Origin: Acanthosoma haemorrhoidale
Lineage: Eukaryota; Arthropoda; Insecta; Hemiptera; Acanthosomatidae
Assembly (NCBI GenBank): GCA_930367205.1
Contig: OV884011.1
Span: 143,465,937 to 143,529,936, forward strand
Direction: 5' to 3'
DNA length: 64,000 nucleotides
The position numbers were made by a program, and so were the translations under genes. The first letter of the stretch is position 1. Every line of letters starts with the position of its first letter. The notes under the pieces were generated by a model that ran no database searches, was not told the DNA's origin, and was given only the letters and a program-made list of their open reading frames with translations. Shown here in pieces: positions 22,926 through 35,329 of this stretch.

Positions 22926-24580
22926 ATATGTAGCAGTTAAGTAACTAATTTGCTATTCTGTCAAAACTTTTTTAAATTTTATAGTTTTTATTATGTTATT
23001 ATCGGTCTCGCTTGAATATGCATAACCCTTAAACTACTGCTCTAGATAAGAAGCATGGAAGCCTATTTGGTTTTGGGCCATTTTAGGGCGATCTCCTTGA
23101 AAAATACCCAAGGCCACCGAGCCGTGGAGACCCCTGTCCTACAAAGGGCTTGTAAACATTCGTTGTCCCCGTGGACAATACCTCTATGAAACCACCCCCA
23201 CTTTCAGCTGTCCCGGCAATTGAGAGCAGTCGCAGATGTTTTTTCTACCCCGCCGAACACGGTTCCTGTGTCTGTGTGTGTTTGTCTTCCTCTGGGGTCC
23301 GGAGTGTTTGCGGTGTAGTTGTACCTTCACAGTCGGGGTCATCGATTAATAGTCTCTACCAAGTGGTCACTCAACGGTCCAGTCCTATCGATCCGAGCTT
23401 CTTTTCTTTTGTGTGCTTCAGATTTATTTATAGCGCCGTCCAGCCGTGAACAGAATTGACATTAGTGTATCAGAATGAAGTAGGGGGCAGTTTTTTTGTA
23501 TTGTTCACTTGATAGTTACTCAATCTGATGTATTACACAATCTTAGTTTTTTTCCTGGGCCGTCCACCGCGAAACATCCAAACTAAAACGTTTCTCAAGT
23601 GCTGGGTAACTTTTTTAAAGGTTTTATAGAAAAAATAACTTTTAGGTTCCCACTTACAAATTAGTGTATTTAACGCCTAAGCGCTTTCAGCTGCTTGGGT
23701 GCCATTTTCAAATACATTCTGGATATTTTATGCCAGATTTTGTTGCCTCCTGAAAAAAGAAGGCATTCAATTAAAGATGCACTGACCTCTGATAGTCGTT
23801 ACTTGAAAGAAAAGCATTAGGTGCCTTCCTACAAGTACTTACAGCCGTAAGCCTGTACTGAATAGCCATTCAGTCATGCTCAGGATTGTGAATGGTAGTA
23901 ACTTTAAACTCACATTCATTTATTGTTGTGTACCGAATCTCTACCCATTATAGGGTATGTAAAAAAATTATTTATTTTTTTCGCAGTCTAAATAATGTAA
24001 GTAGCTTTTTATGTAACACTGAAATGATACAAAGTTGGTATGCAACAAATCACAGTCCTCAGGATCCCTAAATAAGTGAAACGTCGACTGTTGCAATATC
24101 AATCATAAAATATATGTTGGGAGGAAAAATTAATTTTCACACAATATCAATATGGAGTTGCACTTTTTGAGTGTTACTCTAAAGAATAGTATTATTAAAG
24201 GGCATTTAGAAATTTTAATGTACTAATTCCCACCAAATATTACATTCTCATAATGAAATTCACCCTTGTCGGTATATAAAGGGTAACATCAATCATCTAA
24301 CCGTATACAGCCTTTAATTTGGTCCCCTTCATGTCATTATTAGGTTTTCTGCGGTAGGTTACTTTCGCATATGTGGTGACTCCTGAATCATTTAGTCTTG
24401 CATTGAGAACGAGGATGTCACCAATTTAAAATACAGTTTTCTGGTAACGCCAGTGAAACATATATAGCTCTATATTCAATTCCATACGTTCAGATTAAAT
24501 TTCAATGGTAACATAACCGTAATTAAATTCATAAAACAATTAAGATTCATAATAATTGGATTTCCATAGGAAACTATCGG
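22926..24580. other. Gene-free stretch with a GC-richer patch
   Basis: A GC-richer patch lies at 23090-23455. The 92-codon plus-strand open frame within it is rich in Ser, Val and Cys and shows no recognisable domain. The remainder is AT-rich and empty. Confidence 0.5.
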
Positions 24581-24589
24581 TTAGACAGT

Positions 24590-24990
24590 AGATATCAGCG
24601 CGACCGGGAGGCCATGATGATAAATGAAGCGCGGCACACACGAAACACAGTAGCATGTACACAGAAGCGAATGGTAGCACCATGAATCTCTAAGGACCGC
24701 GGAACGGTGCATGGTGGATTTATGACACACAAAGCAAGTTGATAATCTTCGCTATCTATGCTCAAGATATAACTCAATTTATGGACTCTCCTTGCCACGG
24801 GCTATCGTTAATCCTGGCTAGACTGTGGCCATTATCTAGTGGCCTATACCTCTCATCCGAATTAATGGGCTCATCAGTAATTCACTTTGCCCACTCACAT
24901 ATCTCTTGTTTCATCCTGACCGATGTTACGCGCATGATTTGCCCAGCCTCTCGACTGTTTGTTTATTTTGGAGTAACACAATAAGGTCAT
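24590..24990. promoter_or_regulatory. GC-richer island, possible regulatory element
   Basis: This block of about 400 bp has balanced composition and non-repetitive sequence. It contains a homeodomain-type core, GAATTAATGG, near 24860. Open frames on both strands overlap and do not resemble known proteins. The regulatory call is inference from composition. Confidence 0.3.
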
Positions 24991-25055
24991 CAACACCGTC
25001 CTTTGTATATTTAAACTCATTTGGGAAGCCTACCGAAGGGAGCCTGACAAGATCT
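24989..25055. repeat. Old dispersed repeat fragment
   Basis: This stretch resembles 17956-18030. Both contain an ACACCGT block, then a TATATTT-AAACTCATTTG block, then a GAGCCTGA block at similar spacing. The similarity is partial, so it is probably a decayed interspersed repeat of unknown type. Confidence 0.4.
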
Positions 25056-25059
25056 CCAA

Positions 25060-26430
25060 AAACCTCCTAGTACCAGGTGACATCCCAGTACCTCATGTAA
25101 GAGGGTGGTTATGGATAGTTTTTTATGATTTAAAAATATATAACAATAAGATTTTTGTTTACATGGAAAAATCCAAAAACAATTATTATTGCATTTACAA
25201 TCACTACAGTTGGTATTTTGCATACGTTGAGAACAGAAAATATCCAGGTTAATTTTTGTGATTTTTCAGTTTTTTTCTAACCTGACGTACTAGTAATGGA
25301 GGAACCACGTTGTTATTCGTATGATACATGTTTCTAGACAAAATTTTATTTTCTATTCTATTCTTCTGTAATATATTGGGCGATTTTGTTTTTAATTAAG
25401 GATGGCAATATGCTGAGTTTGAGAAGTATAATTATCTTCTTCCCAGCCGTATTAGTTAACCTTATATTTAGAATCCCTTAATAACTCACCTTTGGGTTAT
25501 TCTGTCTGTTCGGGTCGTTTAGAGTCCTTTTTTGGACGTAAAAGAAGAAATTTTACATGGAGGCCCGATTTGATATTAAGAAATGTCCCTGTAAAATATT
25601 ATTGTCATTAATTATTGAATTTTTAGTTGGTAAGAACAGTGGATGACCTTTTGTATGGAAGTTTTCTTTTATGGTTCATTTATTTTATTATATTCATTAA
25701 ATAAAATTACTATTAGAGCAAAACTGCCTCTAGTTAATGACTTCACAGCCTGACTGACTACTAGCTGTTCCGGTTAGCCTACGGACGGGTCTATGTGAAG
25801 CTTATCTAGTGTAGGTTCCCTGCGAACCTGCTGCCATTCTTCGCCAGCCTCTGTCGGAGGTGAAAAAAAAGAATTTGCGCTGACGTTTTGCAAATTTCTA
25901 TGTTGGAATTTCTATCTGATCAGCTTGAAAATGCGCAGTGTTTACGTTTGATTTTGCCCTACGGTATTTTTAGATCAATGTGTATTATCTGTGTTTAGTG
26001 TAAATTGTATCCAAACAGGCATAATTATAGTGGTGATATGATTATAGAAAAATAAATAATCCCTATGAAAAATAATGGACGGTTATCGACCTATTAAATA
26101 GTTGTTGAAAAATAAATTGAATAGGGAATTAAATTATAGATTTATAATATGTAATATGTGCTGGGACTTAAGCAACCTATAATAGAAATTTCTTTCGCAG
26201 CCATAACGAGACCCTTTATTAGCATCACACTTGACTTTCTTTTACATTCCTATTGCAGACAAAAGTGTTGTCTACAGACTGTTCCTTCACTAAGCTACTA
26301 AATTCGATCCAGAAATTTGTCGTGTTGAATCACTAAAACACGTAACTTGCTATCACGGTTTATGTTTGGTTATACTTGGATAGAAAGTCCATAGCGGTAG
26401 TTAAATAGAGGAAGTAATCATTCCCTTACG
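25060..26430. other. AT-rich stretch without a gene
   Basis: Nothing is supported apart from a small GC-richer spot at 25770-25860. Confidence 0.5.
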
Positions 26431-26439
26431 ATAACACGC

Positions 26440-26840
26440 CTTGTCAGGGCTGGATGAAGCCATAGACCTGGCGGAACCTCACCGCGCTCTGTAGCTGTTG
26501 TGGGCGTTGCCTCAGATCCTATCTGCCTACCGGCCTAATGAACATCCAGTAATTATCAAGATCTGCCGTCAGAAGTAGCCTCGTGGATTAGGAGTGTGTC
26601 ACGAAGAGGGGCGAGCTGAGCAGAGCCCTTATCCGGGGATCTGACCGGTCCTAAGGCCGACCTCGTAAATTAGACCTGATCCGGCGGCAAAAATGAGTCA
26701 CTCCTAGATTAGATCCCCGGGGGTGATGTCTAATGTCCGTGGGGTTCCCCTGCTTGCGGGGAGTATGCGGTGCATTTACATTTGCGGGGAGCATCCAATC
26801 ATCACAGGTACTTAGTTGGCACCCACCCCTAAGGTGTCGG
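26440..26840. promoter_or_regulatory. Strongly GC-rich island, possible regulatory element
   Basis: This is one of the most GC-rich blocks in the window, with edges near 26440 and 26840. It contains partly repeated strings, such as ATCCGGGGATCTGACC at 26631 and AGATCCCCGGGGG at 26710. The second holds the palindrome CCCCGGGG. No plausible coding frame spans the block. It could be an enhancer, an unstable promoter, or an old element. Confidence 0.3.
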
Positions 26841-26849
26841 GATATCCTG

Positions 26850-27950
26850 AGCGTCGGCTCGTTCAGTCGTTATGCAATTATTCCTCGGTACATCAAACAA
26901 AAATTGAAGTTTGATATAGCATACTATGAACGGTTCATATGAATTGAAATACTTTGTGTACCCACTGAGTGTTATTATTATTGTTCAATTATATATCCCT
27001 TGTCTGGGGGACCTCTAAGTACTGTAATTTTACAAGGGGCACAAGAGAAGTCTATACCCCGATTTTTCACACAACTACCCTCTTCAAGAGGCATAAAGAC
27101 ATTGTCCTTATTAATAAATAAAGATTTTTGTGGCCTCAATTTCACCGATTTTGACAGTTGAGTGCTGTCAACCACTAATTGTCATTATCAAAGGTTAAAA
27201 TAAATGAAATCGGAGGAATAAATATTTAGTATGAAATGTCAACAGGTCAAATCATCCACTAATTAAAATGTTAAAAGATCACTTTTTTATATTAAGTTTA
27301 TAATTCTAATAGATATATTTGTCTGAAGAGCAAGAACTCCTGGCCATAGAACATTGTCGTATTCTAAATGTAGAGTAGAACTTCATTTTGGTTTTTCAGG
27401 AGGTTTGCTTGTTTGAATGATTTTACTTCTTACATATATATATACATGTATAGTTTCGTCCGTGTATTTTGTGATTTATCAGTTTACTACTCCATCGCAT
27501 AACAAAATAATATAGCAAAAACTGTAAGTATCAAATATTTGTAACGGCCAATTATTTATGTTTAGACCTTGAAAATATCTTGTAATAGTCATAAGCGATG
27601 GGGATGATAAGAAAACAACATGAGTACAAAGATACTTCATAAACAAGATCGTTGATATATGTTTTGGTTTGTTGTAGGCTAAGTACAAGATTATATTTAT
27701 TAAAAAGATTTTTCCATTTCCATATTTCTTCATTACAATTGCTGTGCCTCAATGCCTCATTTTCAATTACTATTCAATTCAATTATATCAATTCTCAAAA
27801 GATTAAATTATTTTAGATTTTAACCGTTCAAGGTCTTAAAGATGAATCCAAACTGTTAAGTAACTTTAAAATTTCAATTAGAAAATACAATAGTACAGTT
27901 TCAAATCGTCATTGCGATTTTTAAAACTTGATTGAAATTTAAGTGCAGTA
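26850..27950. other. AT-rich stretch without a gene
   Basis: No coding feature is supported. Short AT simple repeats lie near 27432. Confidence 0.5.
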
Positions 27951-27959
27951 GAAAACAAG

Positions 27960-28340
27960 ATGGGAAAGCTTAATTTGTATAGTTAATCGGATCCCGGTAG
28001 CAAATTAAATGTCACCAGGCTGACACTGTCCCGATGAAATGCTAATTAGGTGGGCAATAAACAGGACTTTATTCATTGTCCCCCTCTGATTAATCATCCT
28101 TGCCAATTATAAATGTTCAATTGGATGATCATTGCCTCGTGATGGATTAACGTGGTCCTGTGGTTCGTTATGAAGGACGCCCTGCGGTACAGGTTTGTTT
28201 TGGAAAACCACATTTGCCAATTAGGCCTATCGAATGGGTCATCTGTCATTAGTTATTACTCAAATAAAAGGATAGAAATTTTATCTTATCATAAACATAT
28301 GATCCATGGTCTGACTATATGTATATACACATATTGAGGC
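27960..28340. promoter_or_regulatory. Island rich in homeodomain-type TAAT/ATTA sites
   Basis: The block carries many TAAT or ATTA cores in otherwise balanced sequence. Examples are GCTAATTAGG near 28041, CTGATTAATCATCC near 28086, CCAATTAGGCC near 28218 and CATTAGTTATTA near 28247. Repeated, differently spaced homeodomain cores are typical of developmental enhancers. AT-rich genomes also produce such cores by chance, so this is only a candidate. No coding frame is convincing. Confidence 0.35.
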
Positions 28341-28349
28341 TTGCACGAT

Positions 28350-31300
28350 TACTGACTTTCAGGTAGTTTCAATGCACTATCAACAGATATTTTTGTCAAT
28401 GAAATAATTTACATGAAATTTTGATGAAAAATGTAGTTATGGTAATTATACTAAAAAGAAGAAAGAAAATTTCTAACGGTTCTAGTATGAATTTTAGTCA
28501 TTCTATGTTTAGTATGTCCTCAGTTTTGTCATGTATCTGTGGGTTCTTTGTTGTTATAAGAATATAGTGTGTTTTGTCGTCAGATATTAAATATTTAGTA
28601 TAGTTCTTTCTATTGTTGCCTTGCCACAAGTTATTTTTTTTTTTTTTTTCAAAAGCGCATTAAGCAGGCCATACTGCCGTTCTTAAAATGCTACAGAAAC
28701 TTGGAGCTTAGTGCTGCCGTGTTTTCTGCTGAAAGCGCTTTGAAAAATAAGTAAATAAATCCCGACAAGACGAAAAAAAAGGGTGTTATTTACTGAATCT
28801 AAACCCACTATCAGCAATGAAACCATTAATTGTAAGTATTTTCGCGTGAGAGGATTTCTTCTGAGTTTGAATAGAGATATACTAACGCTTTCAGTATTAT
28901 TAGGTGTTCGGTATTGATTCAGAGGCCAATGCTTTTCTAATATATATGTATATTTACTTGCAATCGAACCAACAAGTATGTACTACTTACATACTAATTA
29001 ACTAATAATGATATAATTAATAATAAACTCATAATAACAATTTATTAACTCCGCTATGCTAAAGAAGAACTCCGGATAGTGCTAAGCGCATCGGTAGGAC
29101 TCGGGCAGATATAGTTACTTAGTGAAGGCTTAAGACGCGCTTGGATAAAGATTAGGGGACTAAAATATAATTTCTTGATGATAGCTTCTTCTAAATTAGT
29201 TTATAGCATTTCTATTGATATAATTTTTAGTGGTGAGATATCCTCAACTCTGTTGAGTTATATTTATTTCACATTGTTATTCACCATCGAATGATACACT
29301 ATTGAATCCAAGGATCATCTGCTTTCAATTTATTTATTTTTTATTTTAACGTTTAAAATGTGTTTTGTGAAGTATAAATTGGATTTGTATTAATCACTAT
29401 ATTTTATTGGTATATTTTTTTGCAAATTTATCAAAATTATATTATTTGATTTATTTAACCTAATTTGTCGCTGAAGACCATTCACAAAATGTGGCAGGTA
29501 TATTGGCAAGGATTGTCTAAATAACGCATCAAACACCAGATGACTATCTTGTCATTTCCGAAAGCTGAAACTTGCCAATATTTCTCGTGTCATCGCTCAT
29601 AGCTTCGGTCATGTCAGTAGAGATTTGATATTCCCCTCTCTTGGCAACGAGGGCTCACCATTTGGTTGTCTATAAGTAATAGAATTCTACAGAACTATCA
29701 CTAAACATCTATTATATCTTATGTATCAACAGTGTATGGCTTATATTGCAATTTGGTAATCCATTGACTCCTAATGACTAACAACGACAGCATAGTGCAC
29801 TTCTGTTAAACGGTGGTTTAATCATATTCCGTAATGTGCAGCCGTCCAACCATGCTACACGTTCAATTACCAATGAATTCAAATGGATACTACCAACGGA
29901 CTAATCCGCATTGTTGACCTATGAAACAGCAATAACGTTTGAACAGAACATTAATTAAATATAAAGCGGAGGTTAAACTGTTCTCGTCGTATGACAAAGA
30001 GTTGAAGTTTCATGAGAGTTATGAGCATTTTGAAGAGCTGTGGAATGAGTTACCTAGATTCCGTTACCCGGCAAGAAAAAAAACGATTTACAGGTGAAAA
30101 TAGAAAAATTCCCTATTGGCCTACAGTGAAAACACTGACCGAAAAGAGGTGGTATCCCTTGTTTATGCTGTTGACCTCGCTCCTATCTGATACAGCCGCG
30201 CCATATTTCTGTTTCCAATTTCCGATCTAGATGAAAATCATAGCCCATGCTTTAATGCCCCTGCGTTGACCGGTGCTATTAATCAAATATATCGGTACTT
30301 AGTTCTTGGAATTCGTCTCGCCTCTTCTTTACGAGTATTGTCATCCAAAAGGAAGCTGCTTGCAAATATTATTAGGGTGCCATTGTAAAATTTAGGGAAA
30401 ACACAAACGAAATTTTTTTGTTGTCAATATCGTTTTCATGTTATTTATTCGGAACAAAGTGTCAAGTGCCACTCGTAGATCTTTCATCAAGCAGTTAGTC
30501 AGGTAAAACGTTTCCTTTACTTGGTGAATTCTAATGGAATTTATGACACCATTAAATAAATTATCATGGATATAATTGGCATAGAGGGGCTGAATTGTCT
30601 CATTGGAATACATTGAAAAGAAATGAAATATAAAAACAGAATCAAACTAATAAATATATCAATAATTTAAACATCTGGTATTGATTGCCCTTTCCTAGAT
30701 ATTTTTTCGAATGTTCAAGCGTTTATTTACTATCTTAAAAATTACAGGTTAGTTATAAATTAATAAATCAAAAATTTAGGCAGCCTAACAATATAATGAA
30801 AAATAAAATAAATTGTTAAGCCAAAAAATGAACCTAATGATGCATGGATTTTTCAGCGTTCTAACACTTAAAAGAGGCTTATATATATGATATTGGCTCA
30901 TAGGTATGACCATGTTGTATCTTGCTAGATGCTGGGCCGGGGCAGTGATGTTTTCAAAGGGATCGAAAAAATGCTTTTTCCCAGGAGTAGAAAGAAGCTG
31001 AAAGCCTGGGATGCTCATCTAATAACTACATGTGCTAATTACAGGGACTATGACTAGAGAGTTAGCCTAGTAACCTCAATGCCGAATGGCAGAGTAAGGT
31101 GGTTTCTCGTTTCGCTTAATCCTGCAGCGTTTTTCTTTAGTGCACGAATGAATTGATATTCTGCAAGCCGAGTGATCCAAAACGTGTTCATGCATATATC
31201 ATAGCAGCAAACTTAACCCCAATTTATAATTTTTTTAAGATGTTTGCTAGTTATCAAGAACTGAATTATTGAAATTGTTTATTCTCCCAAGCTAACTATT

Positions 31301-32380
31301 ATTGGTTATTTTTAGACCTCTTCTACTCACAGTGGATATTCTCGTGGTGTTTTTATTAGAATCTGTGGTGAGGATTTGCGGTTAGTATAATGATGTTTGA
31401 GTTTAGATAGTTTGTTGTACAAGTTTGTTATTTCGTTAAGCAGGGTTTTGCCTTAAAAATTGAATAGCCTTTTTTAATACATTTGCTGACACTAATACAT
31501 CTTCATAACATGTTTACTTACATGATATTTACAGATGATATAGATAATTCACCTCCATCTCTCTGATCTCTATTAAACTAACTGTCTAAATCACCATGTA
31601 ATTAAAAATAAATCCTGTGTTATTGATAGAGCACAGAATTATCTATCTATATAGATGTCTATATAGTTCTCGTTGGTTACTAGTAACCTTAGCTCTTGAA
31701 AATGGCATGTGGGTTGCTGAAATCGCTTGCGCAATAAATACGCTAATTTGTGGGTAGACAGCTAAAAGCGTCTTTTTGTTTTAAATCCGTATTGGATCTT
31801 ATAATTATAAAATCTCATAAAAATAGTACCAGGTAGTCAGACATACATCTTTGATGATTTTTTTTGTTTCAAAGCTCTTTTGTTTTGATATATAATGTTT
31901 AGAATCCTTAAGGAGCTAAGCAAATAAAACTTTCAAATGGCTCTTCTATATTTCCTGTACCTTCGCTACATTTTATACAGCATATGAAGTGATAGAATTT
32001 ATTAGCGCATTAAATGCAAATATTTTGAAATTCGAAGGTGACAGGGATAGAAAGATTGTAGACTAAAAATAACCTAAAACTAACACAACCTACACCAATA
32101 CATAACATAGTCACCAATACAGTCTATAGCTATGGAACATTGATGGAGTCGTGTTGAATACCGGGCTCGTGTTTTTTTAAAACCCATTACTAAACAAAAA
32201 GCACATAACTAGTTAAACATTCTTCTAAGCTAGTTGAACTATACACGCTGACTAGTATGAAAATTATCTTGAAAGGCACATTATTCCGTGGAAAAACTAT
32301 TCCAATATTCAAAACAGATTGTTCTGTTGTTTTTGATTTAAAAAGAAATAAGTTACTGTTGATTTATTAGCCGATAAATT
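28350..32380. other. Long AT-rich stretch without a gene
   Basis: No gene is supported. A T run lies at 28629-28649. An 80-bp inverted-repeat structure lies at 29500-29581 (arms ATATTGGCAAG and CTTGCCAATAT). Small GC-richer patches lie at 29480-29640, 30180-30370 and 30900-31020. Confidence 0.5.
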
Positions 32381-32389
32381 AGCAAGGAA

Positions 32390-32900
32390 CGCTTTTACTG
32401 GTGACAGTTTGGCTTGCCGATGGCTAAGTGCCTTAAAGGGACCCCGGCTCAAATTAAACTCGTCCAAGCCGAGAACAAAGGGATCCGCAGAAGCGAAAAT
32501 AAAAAAAACAAAAAAAAAGCGAAAACAAACATAGTCGTGACTACTGGAGGATTACAGACAGAAAGTGGGGACTGAAAATGGGACCGGAAAGAGGAGACTC
32601 AGTTTGGCCCTGGACTGTAATAAAGTTAATTGGAGTCCCTTGTCTATGCCGAGGTAATGAATAGTAAGGAGGCTACACCCTCTCCAGCCCAGGCCAAACT
32701 TGGCTCACAGGCTCCCTCAAATCCCCCTGGTGTCGCTCTTTTTACCTGTGTGAAACTTTTCTCTTTCCCTAGTTTGTCTTCCCTCTGAATGGCTTTCCGT
32801 CCCTTTTTTGCGCTTCCTAATTTCCTTCCTTCCTGGGCGTTTGGCTATTTCTCAGGCTTTCGTGTGGGTATTTCACTGTTTATTAATGTTGTCTATGTAA
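32390..32900. promoter_or_regulatory. GC-richer island, possible regulatory element
   Basis: This is a block of about 500 bp with strand-asymmetric composition. It is purine-rich at 32440-32640 and pyrimidine-rich at 32690-32860. No open frame of note is present. The regulatory role is a guess from composition. Confidence 0.28.
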
Positions 32901-32909
32901 GTAATTACC

Positions 32910-34630
32910 CAGTCCAGAGGGAGAGGATCTAATTTTATTCAATTGGAGGACGATTGCCTTCGAAACTTGCTGGAATATTCATTCTGAAATATACATATTA
33001 TTTTCCAGATTATTATACTCAAAGCTGTTTACGTATGTGTTTCATTATTTTAGTTGGTAAGCTTCTGTCTCTTCAAATAAGTTTTTACTGACGAAATTAA
33101 CATTTCGTCCATTTAGGCATCATGAGGTCTGTGAAAGATATTGTATTTTTTAATATATGTTGATTCATAAAAAAAAATATGTGCATAATTTGTCCATGAT
33201 GATTCTTAAATGTGGGAAATTGAGCTCTTCCGTTCATATAATATTATTACTTAAAAATATACATTTACATATGTATTTTTTATATATTAGCTAGTAAGCT
33301 TCAGGGTTCAAGTAATCTTATTATTAACGAAGCTTCTTATACATAATGATGCCTGAATATTGATCGTAAAAGTTGTTTTGTTAAAAAAAGAATTATTTAG
33401 AGAGACCGAACATTACTACCTAAAATAAAAGAGTGGAACATTGCTTAAAATAGAAGAAAGGAGTGTGGGATAAAAGTAAATTATAAGGTTTCTTATCTTC
33501 CAGCTGTTGAGAATCCTCAAAAAGAAATTTTAAATCTGTCATAGACGTTTTTATATTTTATGTTGCAATGGAACTGGATGGAACTACCAGAAAAAAATGA
33601 GTAGTATTTTTGCAATTATTTCCATGTTCCTTATGAATTATTTTATGTATGGTACAGATAAACGTATTCAATTCTGGCTAACAAAAATAAATAGTGCATC
33701 ACAAAGGAAAAAAAGGTTATTAAAATAAAGTGTACATGTACCTCAGATAAAAAAAATAGTCCTGCACAAAAAAGAATATTACAAAACCCCTGATACCGCT
33801 GCAAATGTTCCGGTTTGGATTTCAGTAATTATTATAAAATATCAGTTATTAACAATCATAAATAATAGTGGAACCGTTACTTAAATAAAAATGATTCATT
33901 TAAAAAAATCTAATTGTGATAAATGCCTTCCTCAATTCGGTTCAAAGAAGGACAATAGTATGTATAACCTATTTAATATGGTCGGAGCAGGTTTCAATAG
34001 GATTTTTGTGAAATTAATATTTCAGCTACATGCAATTTATTTAACTGTTGAAAGGGTGGTTTTGAAAATCTGAGGTTTGTTTCGTTCGATGACCGCAGGA
34101 CCGGATAATTTCTTGCGGGTGTCGCAAACTCCGCAGTTATCGGTTAGGTGTTGACCGTTTGCGGCCAGGAAACACGATTCCTAGATTTAATTGATAATTT
34201 CATTGTAACTAGTAGTTATTAGTCTATCCCTATTATTCCATGACAGAGCCGTAATCTTAACGAAGATTAGTTCAATGGTGGGTAGGTGTGGTAGATCCAT
34301 ATTCAGCCTCTTACTGAACAATGAGCAGTTATTTAAATAATTAAATAGGATGTATCATTTAAGAAACAGAAAATAGATGCACACAGGGCAACAGGTGTTT
34401 TGCTGCCGAGTATTTGGAGCTGAATACGTATGAATTTGAATCCATGAATTCAAATATGGCATTAGTTTTTGCCAAGGAGCTCAAAATTCTATGACATTAT
34501 AGTCAAATATAGGCCACAATATTTTAATTTAACCCATGGATCAAATAAAAAACAAAACTTGTAATTTGTATTACTATATTATAAAAATATTGTAGTATAC
34601 AAAGGTACTGGAAAAAGTTATAGACGAAAC
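32910..34630. other. AT-rich stretch without a gene
   Basis: Nothing coding is supported. A short GC-richer spot lies at 34085-34180. Confidence 0.5.
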
Positions 34631-34639
34631 CAACTAGTA

Positions 34640-35320
34640 ACTGAATACTTCGGAAGCTTCTTTTCCGTGAAACTCTTGAATGCATTTCAGAACAGTCCAT
34701 TTTTAAACTCCAGCATTAATCTGCCACCGTGTGCGTAACGCATCTTCCTTGACAGCGGACAATTATAGTTTCAATATCCTGGTGTAATCTTTCACATGGT
34801 TCCTTACAGGTGTCTCCTAAATTTTGAAGGAATACGGTCTAAGTGGCTATTTAAATACTACTTTAATACTCATGTTAAACCTGGGATTTGAAACTGTTTT
34901 ATCAGAGAAGCATCTCGTTTACCAGTTCAGCATAGTTTTCAACTTTGCGTTTGCCCAGAACATTTCTGACAACTGCAACAAATGAAGTTCAGGTTTCCGC
35001 TCAGCCGCATTCAATTTGTTTTGTCTCTGCTACCCCTGAGTCACAAGCACCACGGATATTTGGTAGGACCCTTTTGCTGTCCAAGGTGAAAGTTTACCAT
35101 TTTCACCAAGTCCACACCCATTAATGTTCATGATACTTTATTTTCTCCAAGACCAAAGCCATAGTTTTTTTTTTTTTTTTTCGTTGGGTGAGCTATTGGT
35201 ATTGAACCATATTTATTCCCATTGTGTATAAGGACACATTTAAACATTAGCTTTGAGCTGTCAATAGATTTCCAGGCCATTTTTCCAGGAGTCCTCTAAT
35301 TCTGTGACAAAATACAAAAT
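34640..35320 (-). pseudogene. Decayed unnamed arthropod mobile-element ORF
   Basis: Reading the minus strand from about 35274 down, fragments in different frames match successive blocks of a multi-copy uncharacterised arthropod protein that I remember. They are DSSKLMFKCVLIHNGNKY, then ALVLEKIKYHEH, then VDLVKMVNFHLGQQ with TKYP, then MSIKVVFK, SHLD and CERLHQDIETI, then CQGRC, and last AD, a stop, and CWSLKMD. The order is collinear with the family. Several stops and frameshifts separate the blocks, and a T run at about 35165 interrupts it. The family's function is unknown to me; its copy number suggests a mobile or domesticated element. I did not find terminal repeats. Confidence 0.65.
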
Positions 35321-35329
35321 CTTCTTCTT

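Noticed and set aside
28629..28650. T run as the A tail of a minus-strand retroposon
   Set aside because: No duplicated flank and no recognisable body were found to the right of it.
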